From the NCBI GenBank assembly GCA_963709185.1, contig CAVPVQ010000015.1, forward strand, positions 496,001 through 560,000: a DNA stretch of 64,000 nucleotides, read 5' to 3'. Positions within the stretch are counted from its first letter, which is position 1; each line of letters starts with the position of its first letter. This DNA comes from Roseiarcus sp963709185 (GTDB lineage: Bacteria > Pseudomonadota > Alphaproteobacteria > Rhizobiales > Beijerinckiaceae). Both the position numbers and the translations under genes were made by a program. The notes under the pieces were generated by a model. It searched no databases. It had not been told where the DNA came from and saw only the letters and a program-made list of their open reading frames with translations. Below are positions 17,274 through 25,496 of this stretch, piece by piece.

Positions 17274-18287
17274 TCACGCGCGCTCGGAGGTTGGCGCCCG
17301 AGTCCCGATCGGGTGAGCCTCGGGTCCATCCTTGAGACATCCGAGGCCGACAAGCGTATCGCGCACCGCCGCGTCGAGCGGCGTCGCCGGCAGGTCGGCG
17401 CCGAGAAACGCCTTGAGCTTGCCGCCGTCCAGCGTAATCAATTCGCTCCAGAGGTAGCGCATTTCGGCCATCTCGCGGAACAGCCGCACGAACGGCTGCA
17501 AGGCGACGATCAGGAACCACGGGAACGGCCAGACGCGCAGATGCGGTTGGCCCGTTGCGCGGCGGATCGCCGCAGCCATCTCGCCGGCCGCCAGTTGATG
17601 GCCGGCGAAATGAAAAACTTCGAAATCGCCGAGTTCGCTCTCGCGGTCGATCAGCCGCGCGATCGCCTCGCTGACATCCGGAAGATAGGCCCAGGCGTGG
17701 CTGGCTCCGCGCCGCGCGGGATCGACGATCCGCTTGACCGGCGCGCCCGGCTGGACCATCGCCGCGGAAAAGTAGCTGTTGCCCGTCGTATTGGGGCCGA
17801 AGAAGTCGCCCGCCCGAACGATGAGCGCCGGGGCGCCCTCGGTCGCCGCCGCCTCCAGCCGCTTTTCCATCGCCACCCTGATCGCCCCCTTGCGGGTGGT
17901 CGGGCGCTGAGGCGAATTTTCACGCAGCACAGGAAAAGCGTCGGCCCCGAAATTGTAGACCGTGCCGGGAAGAACAATCCGCGCCTTCATCGCCTTGGCG
18001 GCGGCGATCGTATTGTCGAGCATCGGCAGCACAACTCTGTCCCAGTCGCGATAGCCGGGCGGGTTCGCGGCGTGAACGATCAGCGACGCGCCCTCAGCGG
18101 CGCGCAGCACGTCGGCCGCGTTCATCGCGTCGCCGCCGATCCATTCGATGACGGCGCTGTCCGGCTGCGGGCGGCGGGTGAGGCCGCGAACAGTCCAACC
18201 GTGACGCGCCAGCGCGGCGGCCGTCGCGCCGCCAACCCCGCCGGCGGCGCCGACGACAAGAGCGATTTTATCAATGGAGCGGGACAT
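17274..18287 (-). CDS. NAD(P)-dependent epimerase/reductase (extended SDR-like)
   Basis: 337 residues from the ATG at 18287, preceded by GGGAGAAG. Rossmann motif IALVVGAAGGVGGATAAAL near the N terminus; the later PGTVYNFGADAFPV and RAGDFFGPNT stretches fit NAD-dependent epimerase/dehydratase or NmrA-like reductases. The canonical YxxxK is not obvious (TVYNFG without a following Lys at +4), so the family may be atypical. It is divergent from a LysR regulator 107 bp away, a common arrangement in which the regulator controls the enzyme. Confidence 0.82.
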   Translation of the reverse strand: MSRSIDKIALVVGAAGGVGGATAAALARHGWTVRGLTRRPQPDSAVIEWIGGDAMNAADVLRAAEGASLIVHAANPPGYRDWDRVVLPMLDNTIAAAKAMKARIVLPGTVYNFGADAFPVLRENSPQRPTTRKGAIRVAMEKRLEAAATEGAPALIVRAGDFFGPNTTGNSYFSAAMVQPGAPVKRIVDPARRGASHAWAYLPDVSEAIARLIDRESELGDFEVFHFAGHQLAAGEMAAAIRRATGQPHLRVWPFPWFLIVALQPFVRLFREMAEMRYLWSELITLDGGKLKAFLGADLPATPLDAAVRDTLVGLGCLKDGPEAHPIGTRAPTSERA

Positions 18288-18393
18288 AGGCTTCTCCCTT
18301 CGCGGGGTGGTCAAAACGACCTTGAAGCCAAGTAACCCCTCGACCGGCCCTTCGTGAATTGTCTAATGTCCTGCATCAGCTATACATATCTGC
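18288..18393. promoter_or_regulatory. Divergent promoter region, epimerase / LysR regulator
   Basis: A 106-bp divergent spacer. The portion next to the regulator gene is AT-richer than surroundings (GAATTGTCTAATG and CTATACATATCTG around 18355-18392) and probably contains the core promoter and LysR-type binding site. No exact T-N11-A operator could be fixed with confidence. Confidence 0.4.
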
Positions 18394-19290
18394 ATGGCCG
18401 AACCCGACTGGACCCACTACCGCGCGTTTCTCGCGGTTTTGCGCGAGGGCAGTCTTTCGGGCGCGGCGCGCGCGCTGGGCCTCGCACAACCGACGCTCGG
18501 GCGCCAGATCGCCGAACTCGAGCGCGCGCTCGGGGCCGCGCTGTTCATCCGCTCATCGCGTGGGCTGCTTCCCACCGATGCGGCGCGCGACATCGCCCCT
18601 CACGCCGACGCCATGGCGGCGGCCGCAGGCGCAATGATGCGCGCAGCGTCCGGCGGCGCGAGCGACTCAACAGGAGTCGTGCGGATCACCGCGAGCGAGA
18701 TCGTCGGGGCCGAGGTGCTGCCGCCGCTGCTCGCCCAATTCCGCCGCTCCAATCCCGGTGTGAAGGTCGAACTCGCGCTGTCCAATCGCGTCGAGGACCT
18801 GCTGCGCGGCGAAGCCGACATCGCGGTGCGCATGGTGCGGCCAAGCCAGGAAGCGCTGGTGGCGCGGCGGGTTGGATCGGTCAGTCTCGGGCTCTACGCC
18901 CACCGGCGCTATCTGGCGACTGCCCCGCCACTCACCACGATCGCCGACCTGACGCGCGATCATGCGCTGATCGGCTTCGATCGCGAGACGCCCTTTCTGC
19001 GTGAGCTGATGGCGCATCTGCCGGTCCGGCGCGACCAATTCGCGCTGCGGAGCGACAGCGATCTTGCGCAACTGGCGGCGATTCGCGCCGGCTTCGGCGT
19101 CGGCGTGGTCCAGCGCGGCATCGCCCGCCGCGACCCCGATCTTGTCGCAGTCTTTCCCGGTCAGATCGAGTTTTCCCTGGAAATGTGGCTGGCGCTGCAC
19201 GAGGATCTGCGCGCGAGCCGGCGATTGCGCCTGATGATGGATCATCTCGCGACGGGTCTGACCGAATATGCCGGGCGATCGCAACGTTGA
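18394..19290 (+). CDS. LysR family transcriptional regulator
   Basis: 298 residues, the usual LysR length. N-terminal winged HTH: HYRAFLAVLREGSLSGAARALGLAQPTLGRQIAELERALGAALF, followed by a periplasmic-binding-fold effector domain starting around residue 90 (GVVRITASEIVGAEVLPPLL). It probably regulates the divergent epimerase gene and/or itself. The effector is unknown. Confidence 0.92.
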   Translation: MAEPDWTHYRAFLAVLREGSLSGAARALGLAQPTLGRQIAELERALGAALFIRSSRGLLPTDAARDIAPHADAMAAAAGAMMRAASGGASDSTGVVRITASEIVGAEVLPPLLAQFRRSNPGVKVELALSNRVEDLLRGEADIAVRMVRPSQEALVARRVGSVSLGLYAHRRYLATAPPLTTIADLTRDHALIGFDRETPFLRELMAHLPVRRDQFALRSDSDLAQLAAIRAGFGVGVVQRGIARRDPDLVAVFPGQIEFSLEMWLALHEDLRASRRLRLMMDHLATGLTEYAGRSQR

Positions 19291-19384
19291 GGATCTCGTC
19301 GGGCCAAGCCGACCGGCTTGCTGGCCAGCGCGACCTATCGCACAGCAAAACAGGTTGTGCACCGCAATAGTCATATGTTCTGAC

Positions 19385-19414
19385 TTGACTGGCCATGACG
19401 TTGCCAGTTGTATT
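19385..19414 (+). promoter_or_regulatory. Putative sigma-70-type promoter of the sugar ABC operon
   Basis: TTGACT at 19385-19390 and TGTATT at 19409-19414 with 18-bp spacing, 54 bp upstream of the ytfQ-like start codon, which has an AAGGAGAG ribosome site. The match is moderate and made by eye. Confidence 0.35.
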
Positions 19415-19467
19415 GTCCGGAGGTCGTCGCGAACAGTACGACCCAGGAGACGATCAAGGAGAGTGAT

Positions 19468-20449
19468 ATGGGTATGATCTCGCGCCGTATGGCGCTGTTG
19501 GCGACTGTGGCGGTCGCGAGCTTCGCCGTCACCGCGGCTATGGCCGACGGCCTGCCGCCCCTGAAGCAGAAGGCGACCTACAAAGTCGGTTTCGCGCAGA
19601 CCGAAATGAACAACCCGTGGCGGCTTGCGCAGACCAAGAGCATGCAGGACGAGGCCAAAAAGCTCGGCTGGCAGCTCGTCTACACCGACGCGGCCGGTTC
19701 GGCGGCCAAGCAGGTGGCCGACGTGAACAGCATGATCGCCCAGGGCGTCGATGCGATCTTCCTTTCGCCGCGCGAAGAGAAGCCGCTGATCCCCGCCGTC
19801 ATGGCGGCCAAAAAGGCGGGCATTCCGCTGTTCCTGATCGATCGCAACGTCGACGCGAGCCTCGCCAAGCCCGGCGTTGACTATGTCACGTTCATCGGCT
19901 CGGACTTCGTGAAGGAAGGCGTGCAGGCCGGCGAGTGGCTCGCCAAGACGACCGGCGGCAAAGGCATCATCCTCGAGATCGAAGGCTCGACGGGCTCTTC
20001 GCCGGCCAACGACCGCAAGAAGGGTTTCGACGGCGTGATCGCCAAATATCCCGACATGAAGATCGTCGCTTCGCAGACCGGCAACTTCAATCGCGACGAG
20101 GGGCGCAAGACCGCCGAGGCTTTGTTGCAGGCTCATCCTGAAGCCAACATCATCTACTGCTCACAATGACGAAATGGCGATCGGCGCCATTTCCGCCATC
20201 GAAGCGGCCGGCAAGAAGCCAGGCAAGGACATTCTGGTCGTCTCGATCGACGGCGAGAAGGATGGCTTGCAGGCGATCATCGACGGCAAGATGGGCGCGA
20301 CGGTCGAGTGCAATCCGAGGTTCGGACCGGCCGCCTTCGAAACCGCGATCAAATATTCGAAGGGCGAAAAGATTCCGCCGATCATGACGAACGTCGATAA
20401 TTTCTACGATAGCAGCAACGCCGCCGCGAGCATCGCGGGTTCGTACTGA
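19468..20449 (+). CDS. ytfQ: Sugar ABC transporter substrate-binding protein (YtfQ-like), interrupted by a one-base frameshift
   Basis: Signal peptide MGMISRRMALLATVAVASFAVTAAMADG, then a Peripla_BP_4 domain: YKVGFAQTEMNNPWR, IFLSPREEKPLIPAVMAAKKAGIPLFLIDRNVD, EIEGSTGSSPANDRKKGF. The frame ends prematurely after NIIY (stop at 20167-20169), but removing one T at 20158 restores YAHNDEMAIGAISAIEAAGKKPGKD and a normal C terminus to 20449. The corrected length of about 326 residues matches YtfQ. Together with the next three genes it resembles the galactofuranose transporter YtfQRT-YjfF, but pentose or hexose ligands are also possible. Either an assembly error or a recent inactivating mutation. Confidence 0.85.
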
Positions 20450-20477
20450 TATCTTTTCAGGTTTATCGGCCTCCCAG

Positions 20478-20518
20478 GGTCCGCCCGCCACTTGACGAAA
20501 CCCGTCGGCGGGCGGACC
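20478..20518 (+). terminator. Strong intra-operon hairpin after ytfQ
   Basis: Perfect 12-bp inverted repeat (GGTCCGCCCGCC / GGCGGGCGGACC) with a 17-nt loop, followed by ATTTTGTTGTT. It lies between the binding-protein gene and the ATPase gene. Such hairpins commonly stabilise the upstream mRNA or partially terminate, giving more binding protein than membrane components. Confidence 0.75.
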
Positions 20519-20549
20519 ATTTTGTTGTTAAGGCGAATGACGGGCTGAC

Positions 20550-22110
20550 ATGACGGCGTCTGCGACCCCCCAATCGGTTTCTCCCCTGCTTTCGATGCGG
20601 TCAATCAGCAAGGCGTTCGGCGGCATTCCCGCGCTTTCCGCCGCCTCGCTCGAAGTCGCCCCCGGCGAAGTTCACGCGCTGATCGGCCAGAACGGCGCGG
20701 GAAAATCGACGATGATCAAGATACTGACCGGCTATGTCAGTCGCGAGGACGGCGATATCTCGTTCGACGGGCGGCCGTTCGAGGCGCGCTCGCCGCAGGA
20801 CGCACAGCGCAAAGGCATCAGCACGATCTATCAGGAAATCAATCTCGTTCCGTATCGATCGGTGACCGAAAACATCTGCCTCGGCCGTGAAAGCCGCCGC
20901 TACGGGCTGCTCGACTGGAAGGCGATGCGTGAGCAGGCGCAAGCGCTGCTGGCGCGTTTCAAGATGGATATCGACGTCCGCAAGCCCCTGCTCCGATTCA
21001 ACACCGCCACGCAACAAATGGTCGCTATCGCCCGGGCCATCGGTTTCAAGGCGAAGCTCGTCATCATGGACGAGCCGACCTCTTCGCTTGACGAACGCGA
21101 AGTCTCGGTTCTGTTCGACGTTATCCGCCAATTGAAGGCAGAAGGGGTCTCGGTCGTTTTCGTCAGCCACAAACTCGACGAACTCTATGCAGGTGTGCGA
21201 CCGCGTGACGATCATGCGCGACGGCCGCACCGTGAGGAACGCCGACATGGCTTCGATCGGCAAGCTCGAGCTTGTCGCGAGCATGCTGGGGCGCGAAATC
21301 GCACAGGTGGCCAAGAGCGCCACGGCCTTCGGCGATCGGCACGGCCGCATCGGCGACGTTGTGCTCGCCGCCGAGCATCTGAGCGCCGGCCACAAGGTGC
21401 ACGACGTTTCCTTCAGCGTGCGGCGCGGAGAGATCGCCGGATTCGCCGGCCTGCTCGGGGCCGGCCGCACCGAGACAGCCCGCCTGGTCTTCGGCGCCGA
21501 TCCCATGCGTTCAGGCGCGCTGACCCTGGACGGAGAATCGCTCAGCCCCCGCGAACCGATCGATGCGATCCGGGCCGGCATCGGGTTTTCGCCGGAGGAC
21601 CGCAAGTACGAAGGCATCGTGCCGGACATGGCGGTGTCGGAAAATCTGACGCTCGCGCTCATGCCGCAACTCACCAGGGCCGGCATCGTCGATGAGGCCA
21701 AGCAGCGTGCGATCGTCGAGAAGTTCATCAAGCGTCTTGACGTGAAATGCAGCGGGCCGGACCAGAAGATTCGCGAACTCTCCGGCGGCAACCAACAGAA
21801 GGTCCTGCTGGCGCGCTGGCTGGCCATGAACCCGAAGCTGTTGATCCTCGACGAGCCGACGCGCGGCATCGACGTCGGCGCCAAAGCCGAGATCCAAAGC
21901 CTCATCAAGGAGCTCGCCGACCAAGGACTCGCTGTGCTGATGATCTCTTCCGAGCTCGAGGAAGTGCTCGAAGGCTCCGATCGGGTCTTCGTGCTTCGCG
22001 AGGGGCGGAGCGTCGCCGAATTCTCTCACGCCGAGGCCAGCGAGAGCGCGGTCATGACGGCGATGGCGCATGGCGATAGCGATCTCGTGCCCGAGGGGAG
22101 CGCTTCTTGA
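20550..22110 (+). CDS. ytfR: Sugar ABC transporter ATP-binding protein (YtfR-like), one-base frameshift
   Basis: Tandem-NBD sugar ATPase. NBD1: Walker A IGQNGAGKST, IYQEINLVPYRSVTENI, LVIMDEPTSSLDEREV, FVSHKLDELYA. NBD2: GLLGAGRTET, LSGGNQQKVLLARWL and LLILDEPTRGIDVGAKAEI. NBD1's signature is degenerate (FNTATQQM), normal for this subfamily. After ELYA the frame is lost; dropping one G of the GG at 21192-21193 restores AVCDRVTIMRDGRTV and the rest to 22110, about 519 residues in all. Second frameshift in this operon. Its stop overlaps the TTG start of the permease gene by 4 bp. Confidence 0.88.
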
Positions 22111-23126
22111 GCCAGGCCCAGACACCGGCGGCGCCCGCGGCGGTCGGACGCAGAACGGCGGTTGCCGCCGTGATGCGCTTTTCGACGCTCGGCGCGCTGG
22201 TTGCGCTCCTTATATTCAACGCGGTGTTTACCCGCCATTTCCTCGCGATGGAGACGCTCGACATCAACCTGACCCAGGTCGCGACAATCGTCATCGTCGG
22301 TATCGGCATGACGCTGGTGATCGCCACCGGCGGGATCGATCTGTCGGTCGGCTCGCTGATGGCGATTTCGGGCGCGATCGCGCCGATCATCTTCCTGAAC
22401 AAGGTCGTCATCATCCCCGAAATCCACCTCGCCGTCGCCGTGTCGATGATCGTCGCGATCCTGCTCGGCGGCGCCTTCGGCTGGTTCAACGGATGGCTGA
22501 TCACCCGTTTCAATATCCAGCCGATCATTGCGACCCTCGTGCTGTTCATCGCCGGGCGAGGCATCGCTCAGGTGATGACGAACGGCAGTTTGCAGCCGTT
22601 CAAGCTCGATACGTTCCAGTGGATCGGGCTGGGGCGGGTGCTGCCCATTCCAAACGTCTACAGAGGCGTGCCGATTCAAGTCATCATCATGCTCGTCATG
22701 GTGATCGTCGCCGCCTGGGTGCTCAGGCGCACCCTGTTCGGGCGCCAGATCCTGGCGATCGGCGGCAATGAACGCGCCGCGCGGCTCGCCGGCGTGCCTG
22801 TCGCGCGGGTCAAGCGCTGGGTCTATTGCATCAGCGGCCTGTGCGCCGGCCTCGCCGGCCTGGTGGTGATCGCCATCAACAATTCAAGCGACGCCAATCA
22901 GGTCGGCCTCGGCATGGAGCTTGACGCCATTGCGGCGGTCGCGGTGGGCGGCACGTTGCTGAGCGGCGGGCGCGCGACGGTCACCGGCACATTGATCGGC
23001 GCGTTGATTATTCAGCTCGTGCGTTACACCATGCTCGCCAATGGCGTGCCCGACGATGTCGCCAAGCTCGCCAAGGCGGCGCTGATCATCGCCGCCGTCT
23101 GGCTTCAGGGCCAGGGGAGAACCTGA
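22107..23126 (+). CDS. ytfT: Sugar ABC transporter permease (YtfT-like)
   Basis: 339 residues from a TTG start overlapping the ATPase stop (TTGA), with GAGGGGAG upstream. Multi-spanning RbsC/BPD_transp_2 permease: IGMTLVIATGGIDLSVGSLMAISG (EAA-related first loop), FNGWLITRFNIQPIIATL and IGGNERAARLAGVPVARVK (coupling loop). Inner membrane; pairs with the next permease. Intact frame. Confidence 0.92.
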   Translation: MSQAQTPAAPAAVGRRTAVAAVMRFSTLGALVALLIFNAVFTRHFLAMETLDINLTQVATIVIVGIGMTLVIATGGIDLSVGSLMAISGAIAPIIFLNKVVIIPEIHLAVAVSMIVAILLGGAFGWFNGWLITRFNIQPIIATLVLFIAGRGIAQVMTNGSLQPFKLDTFQWIGLGRVLPIPNVYRGVPIQVIIMLVMVIVAAWVLRRTLFGRQILAIGGNERAARLAGVPVARVKRWVYCISGLCAGLAGLVVIAINNSSDANQVGLGMELDAIAAVAVGGTLLSGGRATVTGTLIGALIIQLVRYTMLANGVPDDVAKLAKAALIIAAVWLQGQGRT

Positions 23127-23129
23127 GCC

Positions 23130-24104
23130 GTGAAGAAACTTTCGGTTATCTCCTTCCTGTCAAGTCAGGGTGTGCTGATCGCGCTGGCGCTGCTCATCCT
23201 CTTCGGCTGGCTGCGCTACGACAATTTCCTCGGCCTGTTCAACATCTCCACGGTGCTGCGCTACAATTCGATGTTCGCGCTGGTGGCGCTCGGCATGTGC
23301 TTCGTCATCATGACCGGCGGCATCGACCTCTCGGTCGGGGGCACCGCGGCGCTCGGCAGCGTCGTCGCGGCGATGCTGAGCCCGCAGGGCACACTGATCG
23401 GGACGCTCGGCGGGGTCGGCGCCGGATTGGCGATCGGCCTGCTCAACGGCATCGTCATCGTGCGGCTGCGCATCCTGCCGTTCATCGCAACACTCGCCGC
23501 GATGCTGGCGGCGTACGGATCCGCGCTGCTGCTGGCCAAAGACCAGACTGTCTCGGTATCGTACGAAAGCGGCTTCACCGATCTGGGCCAGGGCGACTTC
23601 TACAACATTCCTATCCCGGCGCTGATCGCCGCGGCGGCCTATGTCGTGGGTTCGATCGTGCTCAACTTCACGAGCGCCGGCCGCACGGTGCTGGCGATCG
23701 GCGGCAACGAGGACGCCAGCCGGCTGATGGGCCTGCCGGTCGATCGTATCAAATTTCTTGTCTATGCCGCGAGCGGCGCCCTGGCGGGATTGGCGGGCGT
23801 CATTCTCGCCTCGCAGTTTGGCGCGGGGCAACCCATCGAGGGCGTCGGCTGGGAGTTGTTCGCCATCGCCTCGGTCGTCGTCGGCGGCACCCTGCTGACC
23901 GGCGGGCTGGGATCGGTCGGCGCGACTCTGGCCGGCGTGATGCTGCTCGGCCTGATCTTCAACGTGCTGAACTTCGAAAACGGCAAGGGCTTCATCTCGC
24001 TGTCCGCCTATTGGCAATCGGTGGTTCGCGGCGTGTTCCTGCTGATCGTGGTGATCCTTCAATCGCGGCTTACCGGCCGCGCCGAGGAGAGGCAAAGCGG
24101 CTAA
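23130..24104 (+). CDS. yjfF: Sugar ABC transporter permease (YjfF-like)
   Basis: 324 residues from the GTG at 23130, 3 bp after the previous stop. Second RbsC-type permease: GMCFVIMTGGIDLSVGGTAALG, LLNGIVIVRLRILPFIATL, AIGGNEDASRLMGLPVDRIKF. It forms the heterodimeric channel with the preceding permease, as in YtfT/YjfF. Its stop is 5 bp from the stop of the convergent tesA gene, with a small hairpin over both stops. Confidence 0.92.
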   Translation: MKKLSVISFLSSQGVLIALALLILFGWLRYDNFLGLFNISTVLRYNSMFALVALGMCFVIMTGGIDLSVGGTAALGSVVAAMLSPQGTLIGTLGGVGAGLAIGLLNGIVIVRLRILPFIATLAAMLAAYGSALLLAKDQTVSVSYESGFTDLGQGDFYNIPIPALIAAAAYVVGSIVLNFTSAGRTVLAIGGNEDASRLMGLPVDRIKFLVYAASGALAGLAGVILASQFGAGQPIEGVGWELFAIASVVVGGTLLTGGLGSVGATLAGVMLLGLIFNVLNFENGKGFISLSAYWQSVVRGVFLLIVVILQSRLTGRAEERQSG

Positions 24105-24111
24105 GCCGCTT
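24095..24111. terminator. Small hairpin spanning two convergent stop codons
   Basis: Perfect 7-bp inverted repeat (AAGCGGC / GCCGCTT) whose 3-nt loop is the TAA stop of the permease gene; the right arm enters the tesA stop. It may act as a short bidirectional terminator, though there is no U-run. Confidence 0.35.
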
Positions 24112-24775
24112 ACGGCTTCACCTGCGCCAGCAGAACCTCGACCGCCGGCAGGATGTTGGCGACGATCTTCTCGACTCCCTGGCGCGTCGGGTGCAAGCCG
24201 TCTTTCTGATTGAGCTTGGGATCGGCGGCGACCCCGTCGAGGAAGAACGGATACAGCGCGACGCCGAAACGGTTGGCGAGATCAGGATAGATCGCGTCGA
24301 AGCGGGCCTGGTAGTCGGCGCCCAGATTGGGCGCGGCGCGCATGCCCGTCAGCAGCGCCGCGACATGGGCCGCTTTGGCTCGCGCCAGTATCTGCGCCAG
24401 CGAGGCCTCAGCGGCCGCCGGGTCCAGCCCGCGCAGCATGTCGTTGGCGCCAAGCTCCACGATCAGCGCATCCGTATCCTGCGGCACAGCCCAATCGTAG
24501 CGCGCCAGCCCGTCGGCCGCGGTGTCGCCGGACACGCCGGCGTTGCTGATTTCCACGTCATAGCCCTTGGCCCGCAGCGCCTTTTCCAGCGCCTCCGGGA
24601 AGGCCTGGTCTTGCGGCAGGCCGAGGCCCGCCGTCAGGCTGTCGCCAAGCGCGACCAGCCGCAGTGTGCGCGCCTGCGCCGCACCCCCGCCAAACGCCGC
24701 CGCGACGCATAAGGCCAGCGCCAGCAACTGGACGCCCGCGATCCGGCGCCCATATGTGGAGACCCGCTTCGCCAT
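24110..24775 (-). CDS. tesA: Arylesterase / lysophospholipase TesA-like (SGNH hydrolase)
   Basis: 221 residues from the ATG at 24775. Signal peptide (GVQLLALALCVAAAFGGGAAQA), so periplasmic. SGNH blocks are complete: GDSLTAGLGLP (nucleophile Ser), the Gly in SNAGVSGDTAADG, GAND (Asn), and D/H in DGLHPTRQG. The divergent arrangement next to ybbA-ybbP matches the gene order known from E. coli. Only 16 bp separate the two start codons, so the promoters of each gene must overlap or lie in the other's coding sequence. Confidence 0.92.
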   Translation of the reverse strand: MAKRVSTYGRRIAGVQLLALALCVAAAFGGGAAQARTLRLVALGDSLTAGLGLPQDQAFPEALEKALRAKGYDVEISNAGVSGDTAADGLARYDWAVPQDTDALIVELGANDMLRGLDPAAAEASLAQILARAKAAHVAALLTGMRAAPNLGADYQARFDAIYPDLANRFGVALYPFFLDGVAADPKLNQKDGLHPTRQGVEKIVANILPAVEVLLAQVKP

Positions 24776-24791
24776 CTGGAAAAGCCTTACA

Positions 24792-25496
24792 ATGACTGAG
24801 CCCGCGATAGAACTTCGCGATTTGGACTTGAGTTTGGGCCGCGGCGCGGCGCGCGTCCATATCCTGCGCAAGATCAGCCTGACGGTCGCGCGCGGCGAGG
24901 CGGTCGGGCTTGTCGGTCCATCGGGATCGGGCAAATCGACGCTGTTGATGACAATGGCGGGCCTCGAGCGCGCCGACAGCGGATCGATCGTCATTGACGG
25001 CGTCTCGTTGAACGGCTTGGGCGAAGACGCGCTGGCGAAGTTTCGCGGGGCGCGAATCGGGATCGTGTTTCAGTCGTTCCACCTGATCCCGACGATGACC
25101 GCGATCGAGAACGTCGCGGCGCCGCTCGAACTGGCCGGCCGCAAGGACGCATTCGAGCGCGCCGGCGCTGAATTGGCGGCGGTGGGTCTTGGCGAACGCC
25201 TGTCGCACTACCCCGCGCAGCTTTCGGGAGGCGAGCAACAGCGTGTGGCGCTGGCGCGCGCACTGGCGCCGCGCCCGTCGCTGCTGATCGCCGACGAGCC
25301 GACCGGCAATCTGGATGAAGAAACCGGGCGCGCGATCATCGAATTGTTGTTTGACCTGAGAGCCGAACGGGGAGCGACGCTGGTGCTGGTCACGCATGAT
25401 CTCGCCCTGGCGGCGCGTTGCGACCGGACAATCTGGTTGCGGTCGGGAACGATCGAAGCCGCGCCGGCGGCTGCCCTGCGGCCGGTCGAAGCGTGA
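24792..25496 (+). CDS. ybbA: ABC transporter ATP-binding protein YbbA-like
   Basis: 234 residues from the ATG at 24792. MacB/LolD-type ATPase: Walker A VGPSGSGKST, IVFQSFHLIPTMTAIENV, signature LSGGEQQRVALARAL, Walker B LLIADEPTGNLDEE. It pairs with the FtsX-like protein encoded directly downstream (TGATG overlap). Divergent from tesA, as in enterobacteria. It probably energises a mechanotransmission-type system acting on periplasmic or lipid substrates, possibly those handled by TesA. Confidence 0.92.
   Translation: MTEPAIELRDLDLSLGRGAARVHILRKISLTVARGEAVGLVGPSGSGKSTLLMTMAGLERADSGSIVIDGVSLNGLGEDALAKFRGARIGIVFQSFHLIPTMTAIENVAAPLELAGRKDAFERAGAELAAVGLGERLSHYPAQLSGGEQQRVALARALAPRPSLLIADEPTGNLDEETGRAIIELLFDLRAERGATLVLVTHDLALAARCDRTIWLRSGTIEAAPAAALRPVEA

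Noticed and set aside
17050..17520. 357-residue transposase starting at 17520
   Set aside because: The extra N-terminal part crosses a REP pair and antisense of the epimerase gene and has no homologous look.
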